Numbered from the stretch's first letter, positions 1 to 12,484 are shown. The stretch is DNA of 64,000 bases from Chamaecrista fasciculata (GCA_003254925.1 QANZ01053660.1:1-64000); one strand, 5' to 3'. Translations and numbers: made by a program. Notes: generated by a model from the sequence alone, not told the origin.

Positions 1-800
1 ATTATTATTATTATTATAGAAAGAAGAGATCGCGAATAACAGAAGTGCTTCGTCAAATTTTGGACAGAAGAAGTCCATGGAAAAGTTGAAGATGTCTGCA
101 ATATGTTTTGTTAGTATATTCAAATATTATTTTGTTCCCTTTTTAATTTTTGTCAAATCTATTCATTTAGGAAGACTATTTGAATTATCTTTTTCTGTTA
201 TTCTCATAATCTGTTTGAGATATTCATATTTGGAATTAATTTTTAGAATATTTAATTAGGATTTTTTAGATATTTTGAATTCATGATTTCATATGTACTG
301 CCCTATATAATAGGTTTTCCATGGTATCTTGCTGGTTTGGCTCTGGTTTTTGGATGCTTGGTGGCGTTTATTTTGGGTCAGGTACTCCCACGGTGTCGTT
401 TCTTGCTCTGCTTTCATGGCAGCGTTTTATTAAATATTTATTGTTGCTTTGAGTCTGATTATGTCTTTTTCTATAACAGTCTTTGAGGTTGACTGCTGTT
501 TTGATGGGAAGTGTTTGCCTTTTTTAGATGACATTATTTATGTTTCCAGTTGTTTAGATGGTTATAGCTTTAGTTAGATCCCTCGATCCGTTATCTTGGC
601 AACTGCTCGTCTTGTCAATTTGTTTGATATGAGGATGGGTCCTCTTAGATGGGTTGTAAACCCCCCACCTTTGTTAGTTGATATTCTGTCTAGTGATGCT
701 TATGCTAGGGAGGGTTTAGCCACTTTTACTTTGTTTTCGTTTGTACTGTGTTTGGTTTTGCCTTGCTTTTGAATGAATTATGTTTCAGATAAAAAAAGTT
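1..800 (+). mobile_element. Possible 3' remnant of a LINE
   Basis: No intact gene is visible. From about 600 one plus frame reads a short stretch (LVNLFDMRMGPLRW, then PPPLLVDILSSDAYARE) that ends in a T/F-rich hydrophobic tail, a stop and an ATGAATTATGTTTCAG segment before a short A-run near 795. This layout resembles the decayed C-terminus and 3' UTR of plant L1-type LINEs. The similarity is an impression; no catalytic motif survives. The first 16 bases are an ATT microsatellite. Confidence 0.28.
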
Positions 801-2010
801 TGAGTTTGGTCTTGATATGATGAGACTATATGTACTCTATTCGTAATATTAAATATTTATTTGTATATATAAAAATAAAATGTTGAATAATTCATAATTT
901 TAATAGTATATTCTTATTTATGATTTTTTTTGTTTTTAATAGGTATAAATATATAAAATTAATAAAAATAAGTTTTATATTAATAAAATATAATAATTTA
1001 TTTTAAAATTTCTTCAAGTTCAAGTCTGAGGAATAATTGATTTTAAAATCCGGTTATGTTCAGGTTCGAATATTATAATATCTTACCCATACTTTATACA
1101 TAATCATCCTTGCTCAGTATCTATTTTACATTTTTTTTTATGATAGTAAAGTTAGCCAATAAAATTGTGATAATATAGGGTTTTTTTATACACAATAATA
1201 CTTGATAATAATAATAATATTGGGTTTTGAGACACTAAACTAGGTATTAAAATTTTTTTATGTGTTTCTCCTTATTATTCTCTTTCTTTAGTTTTGTAAT
1301 TTTGGCTTGCATCCAATTAACAACATGAAGTCATGAACCATTGCTCTCCAAGACACTAGATAAATATAATTAATAGAAACTAATGAAGATAAACGGATTA
1401 ATAATTAATAAAAAATTTAAAAATTACCAAAAACTTTTATGTGTGAACATATATAATAATTAAAAGTTGGATACAATCCTTATATATATTGTCATCTTCT
1501 TGCTCTGGAAGGAGACTGGGAGGAGTCGTTATCATCAAGCCAAAAAGATAGCACACAGAGTTTGGAGCCCAGTGCATATTCACTCATTCATTATGGTTAA
1601 AATATACAAATATAATAATGCCAAATAGATTTTTTATTTTGTTCAAGCAACAAAACAAAGAGCGGAAAGCATTGCTTCCATAAAATATCGGAGGTACTAA
1701 ATTGTAACAAGTAATTATGTGTTGATGGAAAATAAAAAATAAAACTAAAAGTGTGCTTTTCGTAGGTCCTCACAGTCAGGTCGTATTTTAAAAAAACGAC
1801 TCCTGTTGTTGGTCAAGAGAACTACTAATTATTTAAACACAAGATTCTAACAAGTGCACCCTCTTCACCAACGACATCAAACATTAATTATAAAAATTTT
1901 AAAAGGCAATTTGCATGGGAATTTATTATAACTTAACCATCACAAAGTTTTTTTTATCCCCTTTTATTCTTCAACCGGATAAGCACTCCCCTTTTAATAA
2001 TAATAACAAT
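801..2010. other. AT-rich intergenic DNA, no gene seen
   Basis: AT-rich sequence with short homopolymers. No coding frame, splice-linked exon pair or structural RNA is recognised in either strand. Confidence 0.6.
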
Positions 2011-2363
2011 GGCAAAAGCAATATTTTGTCCCTAAATTTTATACTAATTGTTAATTTTATCTCTATTTTTTTTGTCAATTTCCTCTCAATATTTTATATT
2101 TTGGTCAATTTTATCCTTCAACTAGCTTCTTTCAATAAATTAACAACAAACTGCATCCTGTTTTTTAATTTGAGTTAAGATTTGAGTTTCTTTTTCTATC
2201 AATTTTTCATTATATATATTATTAGCCACGTAGATTCTGTCGTTAATATTTGACTAAGAGTAAAGGATAAAACTAACAAAAATGTGAAACTAAGAGATGA
2301 AATTGACAACAAACAAAGATTGACAGTTGAGGTAAAATTTAAGGACAAAATTAATATTTTGCC
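2011..2363. mobile_element. Inverted-repeat MITE, family A copy 1 (MULE-like)
   Basis: The element opens with GGCAAAAG and closes with TATTTTGCC. Its arms carry degenerate repeats of the phrase 'ttgtccctaaatttt...caattttatc' on the left and the complementary phrase on the right, around a core mentioning 'actgcatcctgttttttaatttgag'. The 7-base direct repeat TAACAAT flanks both ends. It is shorter and more diverged than the copies at 5597, 8027 and 21867. It has no coding capacity; the open frame across it is a by-product of repeat composition. Confidence 0.65.
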
Positions 2364-3498
2364 TAACAATAATATTTGATATATTTTGGCTGGTCGCCAT
2401 TATCTCGGCATCTCATGAGATCGTTGGACTAAGCTAGCTCGCCTTCTTCCAAGGCAGAGAAGGACTAACAATATATCTTAACTGGTCACCTTTCTTGTGA
2501 GAGACCATATGCTTGCCCATAGACCTACAACACTCTGTACCTATTTTTTTTTTTAGTTTTTCATATTATAATTACATTAAATTATATATATATATATTTG
2601 TCGATGTTTCTTTTTATTAATATTTTTATACTTTTATTTTACATTATTTTCATCTTAAAAAATATTTTTAATTAAAATAAAGTTTAAAAGACAAACACAA
2701 AAGATCTAAAATTTTTTATACTATAAAATAAAAGATATATATAAAATATTTTTTTAAAAAAGAAATATTTTGGTCTACGAGCCGGCCTGTTTAATTTAGC
2801 CCATGGACTAAAACGAACAGATATAAGCATTGTGATTTTAAGACTGCTTATAAAAAGGGCTAATCCGCCCCGTTTAAGTGACTAGCCCGTAACGAGCCGG
2901 GCTGGACCTATCCATTTGACAGTGCTAGTCACTCCTTGTGAATCTCTTACAAATTCTCATTTTCAACTCTTTATTTTGCTAACCATCGACTAAAGTAAAA
3001 GATGTGATCTATTTTAGTTTATTATTACTATTATCATACACAAAACTCTATAAATTCTAGTCCTTCTAAAGAAAACATCCGAGTTTTGAAAAATGACGCT
3101 TTTTTTTAATTATTGACTCTAAAAATAATTTTCTTTTGAACTGTCATCAAAAGTCAATTTCTTTTTTTAATTTTTTTTCAATTGTTCATGTTTCTGGTTG
3201 TACTCGATCTTATTATTGTTATTGATAAGGTTGTGCTGCCTAAAGGCCAAACGTACGTAAACGACATCATCATCACTCTGAACTCTGAAGTACTCTGAAG
3301 TCTGAACGTCCTCAACCAGTATTCATGTGATTCTAAACGATGGTCTCCTACTGTGAAACTAATGTATAACCGTAACGCCAAACAATTATAACCACATTAA
3401 TTAACTATATAATATCAATAAAACTCCACTGCACCAAAGATTTGTAACTTTTTTACTCTTCCTTAAATATATAAGGTATCTGTCACCTTTATCAATAT
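2364..3498. other. Intergenic DNA with a hAT-like fragment
   Basis: The segment at about 2763-2935 contains 'ctaatccgccccg', 'gagccgggctgg' and ends near 'tttgacagtgcta', the GC-richer style of plant hAT-type non-autonomous elements; ends and target duplication cannot be fixed. The rest is AT-rich with no gene seen. Confidence 0.35.
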
Positions 3499-3508
3499 AT
3501 AAATATAT

Positions 3509-4394
3509 GAGTAAACTACTAAATTGGTCCCTGGATTATTGACTCACTGACAGATTGGTCCCTAGATTAACGAAATTGACAAATAAGTCCCCGATTTTTA
3601 CAAACGTTATTCAAATAATTGGTTCTTCCGTGAAGTCTCCGTTTGCCAACCCGCTGATGTGGCCGTTAACTGCTAACGTGGCACGTAGTTGGAAAACTAA
3701 AAAAAAAAATGCCAATTGTGCTTGATTTGCCACATAAGCATTAATAACTAAAAAAAAATTCCTTCAAAATTCAAATTGGTCCCTGAGTTATATTTTTTTC
3801 AAAAAAAAAAAAAAATTTTACTCACCCATTCTTATCCCATTATTTTCAATTCCCCCTATTTTTCATCATCTTCATTCATTTTAGTCCCAAATCCTCAAAA
3901 TAAAATTGTAAAGTGTCCCAAAGCTCTTCCTAACATTCCAATTTTAGGATTTTTACAAACATTCCTAAAATTGGAATGTTTTGAAGAGTTTTGAGACACT
4001 TTACAATTTTATTTTGAGGATTTGGGACTAAAATAAATGAAGATGATGAAAAAGATGGGAAATTGAAAATAATGAGATAATAATGAGTGAGTAAAAATTA
4101 ATTTTTTTTTTTCTGAAAAAAATATGACTCGGGGACCAATTTGATTTTTGAAGGAAATGTTTTTTTTAAATTATTAATGCTTATGTGTCAAATCAAGCAC
4201 AATTGCCATTTTTTTTCCAACTGTTGATGTGGCACTTAACGTGCCACATCAGCGGGTTGGCAAACGGAGACTTCACGGAATGACCAATTTGAGTAACGTT
4301 TGTAAAATTCGAGGACCTATTTGTCAATTTCGTTAATCTAGAGACCAATCTGTCAGCAAGCCAATAATCCAGAGACCAATTTAGTAGTTTACTC
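3509..4394. mobile_element. 886-bp near-palindromic MITE / foldback element, family C
   Basis: The sequence from GAGTAAACTACTAAATTGG runs to its reverse complement at GTTTACTC. Almost the whole element is two inverted arms of roughly 430 bp meeting near 3950-3975 around 'ccaattttagga...tcctaaaattgg'. The arms keep matched landmarks, for example 'ccaacccgctgatgtgg' in the left arm and 'ccacatcagcgggttgg' in the right arm. A 10-base direct repeat ATAAATATAT occurs at 3499-3508 and 4395-4404. Long terminal inverted repeats with a 9-11 bp target duplication are typical of Mutator-like elements, but the duplication is AT-only and therefore weak. Transcription across it would give a long hairpin RNA. 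Confidence 0.8.
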
Positions 4395-4805
4395 ATAAAT
4401 ATATATATCACCATTTCACGGATCAATGGATTTATATATAGTTGATACAATATAATTAAAATTTTAATTTCAAGATTTAAGAATATAGTTGCTTTAAATA
4501 TACATATGAGGATGAATTCAACTATCCCAGCGATATATTTTCAACAAACTCAAACTCAAAACTTTATTCATGGGTATATTAAAGTATCGTCCGTCATCAG
4601 TTCCTTTCGGCAATTTTATAATTTTTTCTCTTTCATTACTAGACCTTAACATCAATGATTATTGTGGCTGTGTTGTTGTTGTTGTTATTATTATTATATA
4701 TGAAGCTTTATGCATTCTAATCTAATGATCTATATATATACTCTAGAGTTTATATATATATATATTCATATATAATAAGTTAAAATGTACTTTGTTTTTT
4801 TGGTA

Positions 4806-5126
4806 AACAGTTAAAATTTACTTTTGATTTCATAACTCATGTATCAATTTGATTTCATATTTTATAGTTAGATTGTAAATTAAAATTGGTCTCATCCCAT
4901 CTGACCAAAGATATGAGATTAATTATGTACTTAGCGCAAAAATATAAATGAGACTAATTTTGCAACATGATCAAAATATATAGGATCAATTCTGCAACTT
5001 ACCTGAAAAATATGAAACCAAAAATATAACATGAGATCAAAAAATATAAGACTAAAAGTACAATAAAAAAGTTATGAGACCAAGTTGAGACCTAAAGAAA
5101 AGTCATGGACCTAAAATACACTTTGA
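4806..5126. mobile_element. Inverted-repeat MITE, family B copy 1
   Basis: Left arm phrases (ttacttttgatttcataactc, tggtctcatc) are mirrored by right arm phrases (gagaccaagttgag, tcatggacctaaaatac). The same family recurs at 20262, 41033, 50819, 52838 and 54195. Boundaries here are approximate and no clean target duplication is seen. Confidence 0.55.
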
Positions 5127-5596
5127 CCTGTATAATAATAATACGTTGTTTATGTGATTCTAGTTGTGTAGTGTACCTATCCCAGCTACTTAAATATTTT
5201 ACAGTTTTCCTTCCTTTTTGCGTATGGTTTAGGTTAAGAAAGACAAATGTCGAGAGAGAGACACTATATTGTCTAGTACAAAGTCACTTTTTAAATAAAA
5301 ATAAAACTATATTGTAAAAAGCTACCAATATTGTAAAACTATATATAAAGAAATAAAAAAGAGTGGGAATAAGTTAAATAATATATCACTAGCTACTTCA
5401 GACAAACTTTTATTATATTAAAATAAAATATAAAATAATAAATAATTACAAAGATTGAATAATAATATTATTATTTTATATATAAAAAAGCTAACAAAAT
5501 TTATTTTATTTGATTATTTTGAATTTTTTACAATTTCAAAACTTAAATTAATATTATAAACCTATTAAAACATAGAAGGTCACTAATATAATTAAA

Positions 5597-6130
5597 GGCA
5601 AAAGTATCCATTTCATCCCCAAACTTTATACCTACTGTCAATTTCGTCCCCAATCTTTATTTGCTGTCAACTTCTTTCCCATACTTTACACCAACTGTCA
5701 ATTTCATCCCCAATCTTTTTTTGCTATCAATTTCGTCCCTAATCTTTCACATTTTGGTCAATTTTATCCTTTGGGGCCAACAATATTGTGGCTAACAATT
5801 TCGACAAAATCTATGTGGCTAACAATATATAATTTAAAATTGATAGAAAAAGAAACTCAAATCCTAACTTAGATTCAAAGACAGGATGCGTTCTGTCGTT
5901 AATTTATTAAAAAGAAGTTAGTCAAAAGATAAAATTGACGAAAATGTGAAAGATCGGGGATAAAATTGACAGTTGATGTAAAGTTTGAGGACGAAATTGA
6001 CTACAAAAAAAGATTGGGGATGAAATTGACAGTTGGTGTAAAGTTTGGGGACGAAGTTGACAGCAAAAAAAGTTTGGGGATAAAATTGACAGTTGATGTA
6101 AAATTTTGGGACGAAATTAGTACTTTTGCC
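5597..6130. mobile_element. Inverted-repeat MITE, family A copy 2, with 10-bp target duplication
   Basis: The element starts GGCAAAAGTA and ends TACTTTTGCC, a perfect 10-base terminal inverted repeat. A perfect 10-base direct repeat TATAATTAAA lies on both sides (5587-5596 and 6131-6140). Inside each arm a unit of about 30 bases ('ctgtcaatttcgtccccaatcttt') is repeated several times, in opposite orientation in the two arms, around a conserved centre at about 5765-5925. Length 534 bp, no coding capacity. The duplication length suggests a Mutator-like transposase moved it. Confidence 0.82.
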
Positions 6131-6481
6131 TATAATTAAATACATACTCCACAAAAGATTTGTACTGTGCTGCCTAATTTTTGGCATGCGGAGACATGTT
6201 TAAGATGTGTAGGAAAACAGTGAGCAACAAAAGATTTAAGTATAGACAGAAATATAATTATAAAATAAGATGGCAAATAATTAGCAATACATGCTTCATC
6301 AAAGACGGTGAGTAATTAAAAAGGCACTTTAAAGTTTAAAGTTAAAATGATATTTTTATGGAAAGATGTGGATAAGCACGTTTAGCACAAGAAGACATGT
6401 TGGTAATAATTATTAGAGACATTATGAACAAATGAAACGTTGGAAAAGTGGAAAAGTGAGCTATAACATTCAAAGTATGAG

Positions 6482-6686
6482 GATTTTTTTTTGTAATAAA
6501 AAAGTTTAAGTGAGTTGGGCCCGGGGTTCACCAAGGCCAGGGCAGACCTCAAGGTTCTATGAGCGCTTACAGAAGTACTTACAAATCGCCTACTAACAAG
6601 GCCTTCATATCGGCAGCGGGATTCGAATTCACAACCTTGTGGATTATGAGTTGACTCCTTACCAAGTGAATCAACTCTTCTTGGCA
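6482..6686 (-). mobile_element. tRNA-derived SINE, copy 1
   Basis: Read on the minus strand it begins with a tRNA-like head containing a B-box-like GAATTCGAATCCC next to 'gctgccga', continues through a body ending 'ggcccaactcacttaaac' and finishes in a short T/A-rich tail. A 10-base direct repeat AAAGTATGAG flanks it (6472-6481 and 6687-6696). The same element occurs at 26800 and 51219. It depends on LINE reverse transcriptase for movement and encodes no protein. Confidence 0.85.
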
Positions 6687-6696
6687 AAAGTATGAG

Positions 6697-8026
6697 TTGT
6701 TATTCTAGTGATAAAGGGATCCTGGCCGGAAGGTGAATTTCTAAACCATTGTTTTTTTTTTTTAAGAAAAAGTTCCTTTTTTCTTTTTGTATTCCTTCTT
6801 TATGTAAATTAATATGATTCAGTTTAAAATACTCAAATTGATCCTCATGCGCATTACAGTTTGATCCATTCTAGTTTATTATTTTTTAATTTAACATATA
6901 AGAAAATTTGATATTAAGGACGGAATTTTACGTTTTTCTTTTTTTTTTTTTTNACAGAATATATAACTTTTATTTGTTTAAGTATTTTAATTAAAAGAAT
7001 ACTTTGATGATATATTTCTAAGCCAACTATATATATAAGCTTTGGAATAATGAAAAACAAAACTTGTGATTGCAAAGATGGCAAGGTCGATTCGTTTATG
7101 CAGATATGTTTCCATTATATATATTCTCATTGTTTCAGTTTTTATTTGCTTTAATTTAATTATTGGTTGGTTTGCTTTCACTTTTCTCTTTTCTTAATTA
7201 AATTAAATTTCTGGGTATATTGTTCTTTGGCCTACCTTTTTTTTTTTGAGTTTAACTAATTAACACTCATATTAATTATACAGCAACTTAAAACTGACGA
7301 ATGCATATTTGGTAAAGAACCCTTTGAATCTGCGTATGATATTGCTATACGTATGTAAGATGGTTACGACATATATTGACTAATATCTGACTAGACGATG
7401 AGAAAGAAAAGATTAGATTATAAAAAGATATATATAACTAATTAGCTACCTAGTGAAGATTTTGAATAAAGTATATATATGATGGGTTTGGCAAATAATT
7501 AAAGTATATATATATAATAATTATTTGAAACATATCTGCTTTAATTAGAATAATTAAAGTATATATATAATGCAGATATGATAAATATCAATATATACTT
7601 TTAAAGATAAGTTTAATTATTCTAATTATTATAGAAAAAAAAAAAGAATTTGGTGGGCGTATACTGTTTAGAAGTGGGTTTGGCAGGTCAGAACTTGATA
7701 CATAGAGAGCAGCACTCCATGGGGTGTACCTGTAATTTTTGTCATTAAAAAACAAAAACCTTAGTTTTGGATTAATTATCAGCAATTATTATTATTATTA
7801 TTATTATTTTTTTAAAAAAAAGAAAGGTTAAGAGAGGATTTTCGTTGCTTTTAATAATATTGAGAAACTTTTATGTAACAAATTATGATGAACAGAATTT
7901 GTGCATTTTTAGACTATTTAGAGATAACGAAGGGGATAAAGTTAAGGGGACTATCTGGATAAAGTTAACAGGAAGAATAGAGAGAACCAAACCAACACAA
8001 AAGTATATATAGTTGCATTATTATTA
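6697..8026. other. AT-rich intergenic DNA, no gene seen
   Basis: Contains homopolymer runs, a single N at 6953, several short 'tatatataatgcagatatg'-type repeats around 7500-7585 and an ATT microsatellite near 7784-7807. No gene or RNA is recognised. Confidence 0.6.
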
Positions 8027-8557
8027 GGCAAAAGTACTAATTTCGTCCCTAAACTTTATAACAACTATCAATTTCGTCCCTAAACTTTTTTTGCTGTCAA
8101 CTTCGTCCCCAAACTTTACACAAACTGTCAATTATTTCATCCCCAATCTTTATTTGCTGTCAATTTCGTCCCCAAACTTTATATCAACTGTCAATTTCGT
8201 CCCCGATCTTTCACATTTTCGTCAATTTTATCATTTGACTAACTTCTTTTAATAAATTAACGACAAACTGCATCCTGTTTTTGAATCTAAGTTAGGATTT
8301 GAGTTTCTTTTACTATCAATTTTACATCATATATCATTAGCCACATAGATTTTGTCGTCAATATTTGGTTAAAGTAAGAGAAAAGGATAAAATTGACCAA
8401 AATGAGAAAGATTAGGGATGAAATTGACAGCAAACAAATATTGGGGACGAAATTGACAGCATGAGTAAAGTTTGGCGATGAAATTGACAGCAAAAAAAAA
8501 TTGGGGACAAAATTGACAGCATGTGTAAAGTTTGGGGACGAAATGAATACTTTTGCC
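8027..8557. mobile_element. Inverted-repeat MITE, family A copy 3
   Basis: Starts GGCAAAAGTACTAATTTCG and ends AATACTTTTGCC. It has the same core as the copies at 5597 and 21867 ('cgacaaactgcatcctgttttt', 'ccacatagattttgtcgtcaatatttgg') and the same internally repeated 'ctgtcaatttcgtccccaaacttt' units in inverted arms. Length 531 bp. No matching target duplication is seen, so the insertion is older or an end is altered. Confidence 0.78.
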
Positions 8558-9929
8558 TTGTTTTTTTTTTTAAAAAATAAAGTAAGATATTATAAAGTCA
8601 TGTTTACTAAGATATTTATTAGAGATTAAATGAATTCCATCATTATCTTTATTTTTCATGTTAATTGTTACATGAGAAAATTTTATTCTTATTTAACAAT
8701 AGTTTTGATTACAAACGAAATAAAATTATAAAATCTTAATTATATATTGATTGAAACTACAAAGACTTAGTTAAAAATTGATATAAACTACTGTAATGAC
8801 AAACATAAAAATAAAACCATCAATATATTGAAGTCTTTTTATTCTTATATACAAATTTATCCCTAAAAAAATAGACTTGAGAGAGTAACATGTACCTTCA
8901 TAATTTTCAATAATTGATGACTTAATTGGGTTTGACCAAAATATATGAACTAAACTTTTTAAATATTAAATTATATATATATATATATATATGTTTTTCA
9001 AGAACTAAATTATATTTACTCTATATGGAAAAAGAAAAAAGCACAACAATCTTGGAAAAGTCTTCAATTGGCACCTTTATTACTTTATATATAAGTGATA
9101 TCACACAAAAGTCGTTAATGGCTTTCATTTTCCCTACAATCTCCACACAACTAGGTGTATGGTGTTAGACAATTTGTTTTAGCACAAGATAATGGAGCCA
9201 AATCAATGAGTGGTCATTGTTTTAAGATCAAATTGTAATTTAGCATAGAGGTTCATATATGATTAAATTAATTATGTTACAAATTCAACAACTACTATAA
9301 ATATATAATACAAATTTTTTGAGCGTGTCAATAAAGTTAGTACAATATAGTTTTTAAACAGTTCTTTATATATGGTAAATTATTAATTAACTTAAATATA
9401 TTATTTTAAAATATTATTTAATTTTTCACTTATTTTAAGAATTTTACTACATTTATATATGACAAAACTTATTTTTTTTATTCTTAAATTTATACTGAAC
9501 CAACAAATTAATCCTTGAATATTTAAATTATTTGACCTGATTTCAAAAAATTATGTCAATGATTTGATCCTTGTTAGAAATAAAAAAAAATATAAATTTA
9601 GTTTAAATTTAGGGACTGAATGGTCACAAGAATCAAATTATTGATATTTTTTTTATATTTTAAAGATCAAATTATATATTTCAATTATTTAATAATCGAA
9701 CTAATTGACTTTATATATATTTAAAAACTAAATATTAGATTTTCTCTTTATATATATCATTATAAGTTGGCTTAGTGCATCATTTTCATACACCACTAGT
9801 TAAGTAATCGGAATTTTTCTATAAACAAAAAAAAAAAATTGAACATTGGAGTGTGTGATCAATCCAACTTAGAAAGAAGATATTTATATAAAAAAACGGT
9901 GAAGTATAGCGAAAACAACCGAGAGTCAT
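8558..9929. other. AT-rich intergenic DNA, no gene seen
   Basis: A loose inverted-repeat stretch at about 9470-9745 ('aatccttgaatatttaaattatttgacc' type phrases against their complements) may be another decayed MITE. A TA microsatellite lies near 8966-8992. No coding exon recognised. Confidence 0.5.
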
Positions 9930-10347
9930 GGATCTAGGAGTTGTCAAGCACATAAGTCTGTGCCGTCAGAGCTCTCGATTCATAGCTCGATGATGTGAAA
10001 AACTCGAAAGCATTAACATCATAAGCAGAAAATGACAACTGACAATCAAAAACATTAACATAACCTAAAACAAAAGATTGAATGATTCTAATAGTCGAAA
10101 CAGGATTGGGTTTTGCATTCTTCCACTCAGTTCCCGCAATTTCAAATAACGTCAAAATCTACCAGGATTGTAAGCCAAGTTTCTGAGAACTGCTCTTTGT
10201 TGCGATGCCAGCATATGATCCAACCTGTAAGCCAAGTGCAAAAGTTGCAGCTCCTCGGATGATATTTGATAGAAATATGCAATCCGAACCAGACTGCTTT
10301 TGCAAAATTACATGATGTCTTCCGCACATGCTACTACCACTCTTCAA
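9930..10347 (-). pseudogene. Unidentified exon-like gene fragment
   Basis: This block is visibly less AT-rich than its surroundings and carries two adjoining minus-strand open stretches: about 62 codons ending near 10159 (includes SGSDCIFLSNIIRGAATFALG) and about 73 codons at 9934-10155 (includes PNPVSTIRIIQSFVLGYVN). Their composition and codon use look protein-derived, and the two frames could be one coding stretch broken by a frameshift near 10155. I do not recognise the family. No start context, splice partner or promoter was found. It could be a captured or retrotransposed gene fragment. Confidence 0.3.
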
Positions 10348-11821
10348 TAAATAATTTGTATTTAAAATTTATCTTCTTTTTTTATATCTTGTTTTAAAAT
10401 CCTCTTAATGATAAATTTTATTTATATTAATTTATATTTAACAATATAAAAATTATGTCAAAAAATGCACATTTTTTATTTTATTTGTCGAATTTATTGC
10501 AAAAATATAAGAGTTTCGATATAATTATCTAATGTTATATGTTATATGTGAAACAAGAATAATGAATTCTCAATGATGCTCTTCAAGTTTTCAACTCTTC
10601 TTTTTTTAGTTTTCAATATTATGGACGAATATTCTTAAGCTATAATTAGTTTTATATTCTAGACCTATTAATGAAGAATAAAATAATTCATTAGTAATAA
10701 AAGGAAAAAAGAATAACCCCCATTTTTCTTTAATTTACTTGGGACGACAACGTCAAACAACAAACGTAAAATACAAAGGATAATAATAATAAATATGATA
10801 TGAAACAGTATATGTATGTGTATGTGTGTGTGTTATAGTCACCCCGATAATTAGTTGCATTAAGTTTGTTTTTAATAAAAGTAACTATTGCGTACGTTAA
10901 TTACTGATGTCAGAAACGCACATAATCTTTTTTTTTTGGGTAAAGCAAGTAAGGGCACTTGTTAATGATCATTAATTACACTTTGAAAACTTAATTTTGC
11001 TTTGAAACTATAAACACAATTCAGATTTCTAAACAAACAATAACTCTTTGTCTCTTTTATTTTTTATGCCTAATATACCCTTATTTGTATTTTATTAATT
11101 CTTAACAATTTAAAAAACTCTTTGTCATTTGCAAGGATTAAATGTTGTGAAGATCAAAGGATAGATGCTGCTCTAATTGAATGCACATACTTGCTAATCA
11201 ATCGGCAAGGACTCAAGGAGATAAACTATGTTTTTCTTTTCNACTTGTTAGCTTTACCTTTTTTTTTTTGGGGGCTTCCATGCTCTATACTTCTTTGAAG
11301 GATTGACCTTCTTGATGAGCTCAAGATAAAAATATTCTCTCTCTTATGCTTATTCTTCTTTCAATATTATCCTCCAATAATATGCACGATTTCACTATAT
11401 ATATATCTTCTTTTCTTCTTACATATTCGCTTTAACTTCCTTAATAGATTGATCAACTTTAGTCTTTATAAAGGTCAACTCCTTCCTCCACAAATTGTCA
11501 TTAATTTACCCTTTTTCAAATAAATCTATATTGTACTAACAAAAATTGGGTATAGCCATTAGTCAAAAATGATGTACTGAATTCAAGTTTAAATATTTGC
11601 TAAAAAAAATATTTATAATAAATGATAATATCTTAAACTCTAGTAAAAAATGATCTATAAGTTGTATTATACATATTTACATGTATATTGGGTAATTTAA
11701 GACCAAAGTGAATCATTAATTATAAAAACATATATAATACTTTATCTTATATTTTAATATTATAAAATTGAGGCATTAAAATGATAACACTCATATAATT
11801 TAGGATTAACATGTCTCTTGG
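10348..11821. other. AT-rich intergenic DNA, no gene seen
   Basis: Includes a short TG/TATG run at 10810-10835 and a single N at 11242. Nothing coding or structural is supported. Confidence 0.6.
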
Positions 11822-12484
11822 TAGAGCTGTCAAAACGGGTTATAACCCATGGGTTGGACCCTTTTAACCCGCAAAAAAAATGAGTCGAGTTGTGCAATCT
11901 TGACTCACCAATAATTTTAACTTGCGTGAGTTGGCTCACCTGACCCGCGAGTTATGGTGAGCTAATCCAGTGAGTTGGTGAGTTAGCTCACCAACCCACC
12001 ATATAAAAAAAATTATAAAATTTAAAAATAAAAATAAAAATAAAAAACTTATTGACTTTAACATAATTATTAATCCAATACATTTCACATATTTTATTTT
12101 CAACTTTCACTCATCATCAATTTATTACTCATCAGTATCACACTCACGTTTGTATGTTATATTTGATGTTCAACAAAAATTTGATGATATATTTATATGT
12201 TTCATAGGTGAGATGACTTTTAATTGCATAGAACAACATAATTGATAGTAAATATGTTGTTTTAAAACCATGCAGCACCAACGGTATGTATAATATATGT
12301 AGAAAAAAATAACAACTTAGAAAAATATACCTTAAAGCTTGAAGTAAAAAAAAAATAGTTGATTAAGTGAGCTAATCCGCCGAGTTGGCAAAAGCTTAGT
12401 TCACCATAGATTTTAACCCGGGTGAATCGTAACTCGTGATGAGCCAACCCGTATGAGTTAGGTTTACTCACTTTGACAACTCTA
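11822..12484. mobile_element. hAT-like non-autonomous element
   Basis: Starts TAGAGCTGTCAAAACGGG and ends TTTGACAACTCTA, giving an imperfect terminal inverted repeat of about 13 bases. Subterminal regions carry many inverted copies of short motifs such as 'gagttggtgag' and 'gctcacc', the sub-terminal clustering common in plant hAT elements. The interior is AT-rich and non-coding. The flanking octamers (TCTCTTGG and TCTGCTAT) match only partly, so the target duplication is not proven. Confidence 0.6.

Noticed and set aside
4660..4700. 'gttgttgttgttgtt' run as an RTE LINE end
   Set aside because: Only the simple repeat is present; the conserved 'cctacccagtggg'-like segment seen at 33031 is missing.
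5620..6120. CRISPR-like array of regularly spaced short repeats (also at 8040-8550 and 21880-22390)
   Set aside because: The units are degenerate, adjacent to similar rather than unique spacers, inverted between the two halves, and bounded by MITE termini with target duplications in a plant genome.
5918..6187. Open frames with repeated NFVPKLYTNCQF-like residues (also 21783-22398)
   Set aside because: They are translations of the family A repeat unit; there is no start context, domain or splice support.
6600..6660. tRNA gene suggested by a B-box (also 26830-26870, 51340-51400)
   Set aside because: The cloverleaf cannot be completed; the sequence continues into a SINE body and has SINE target duplications.
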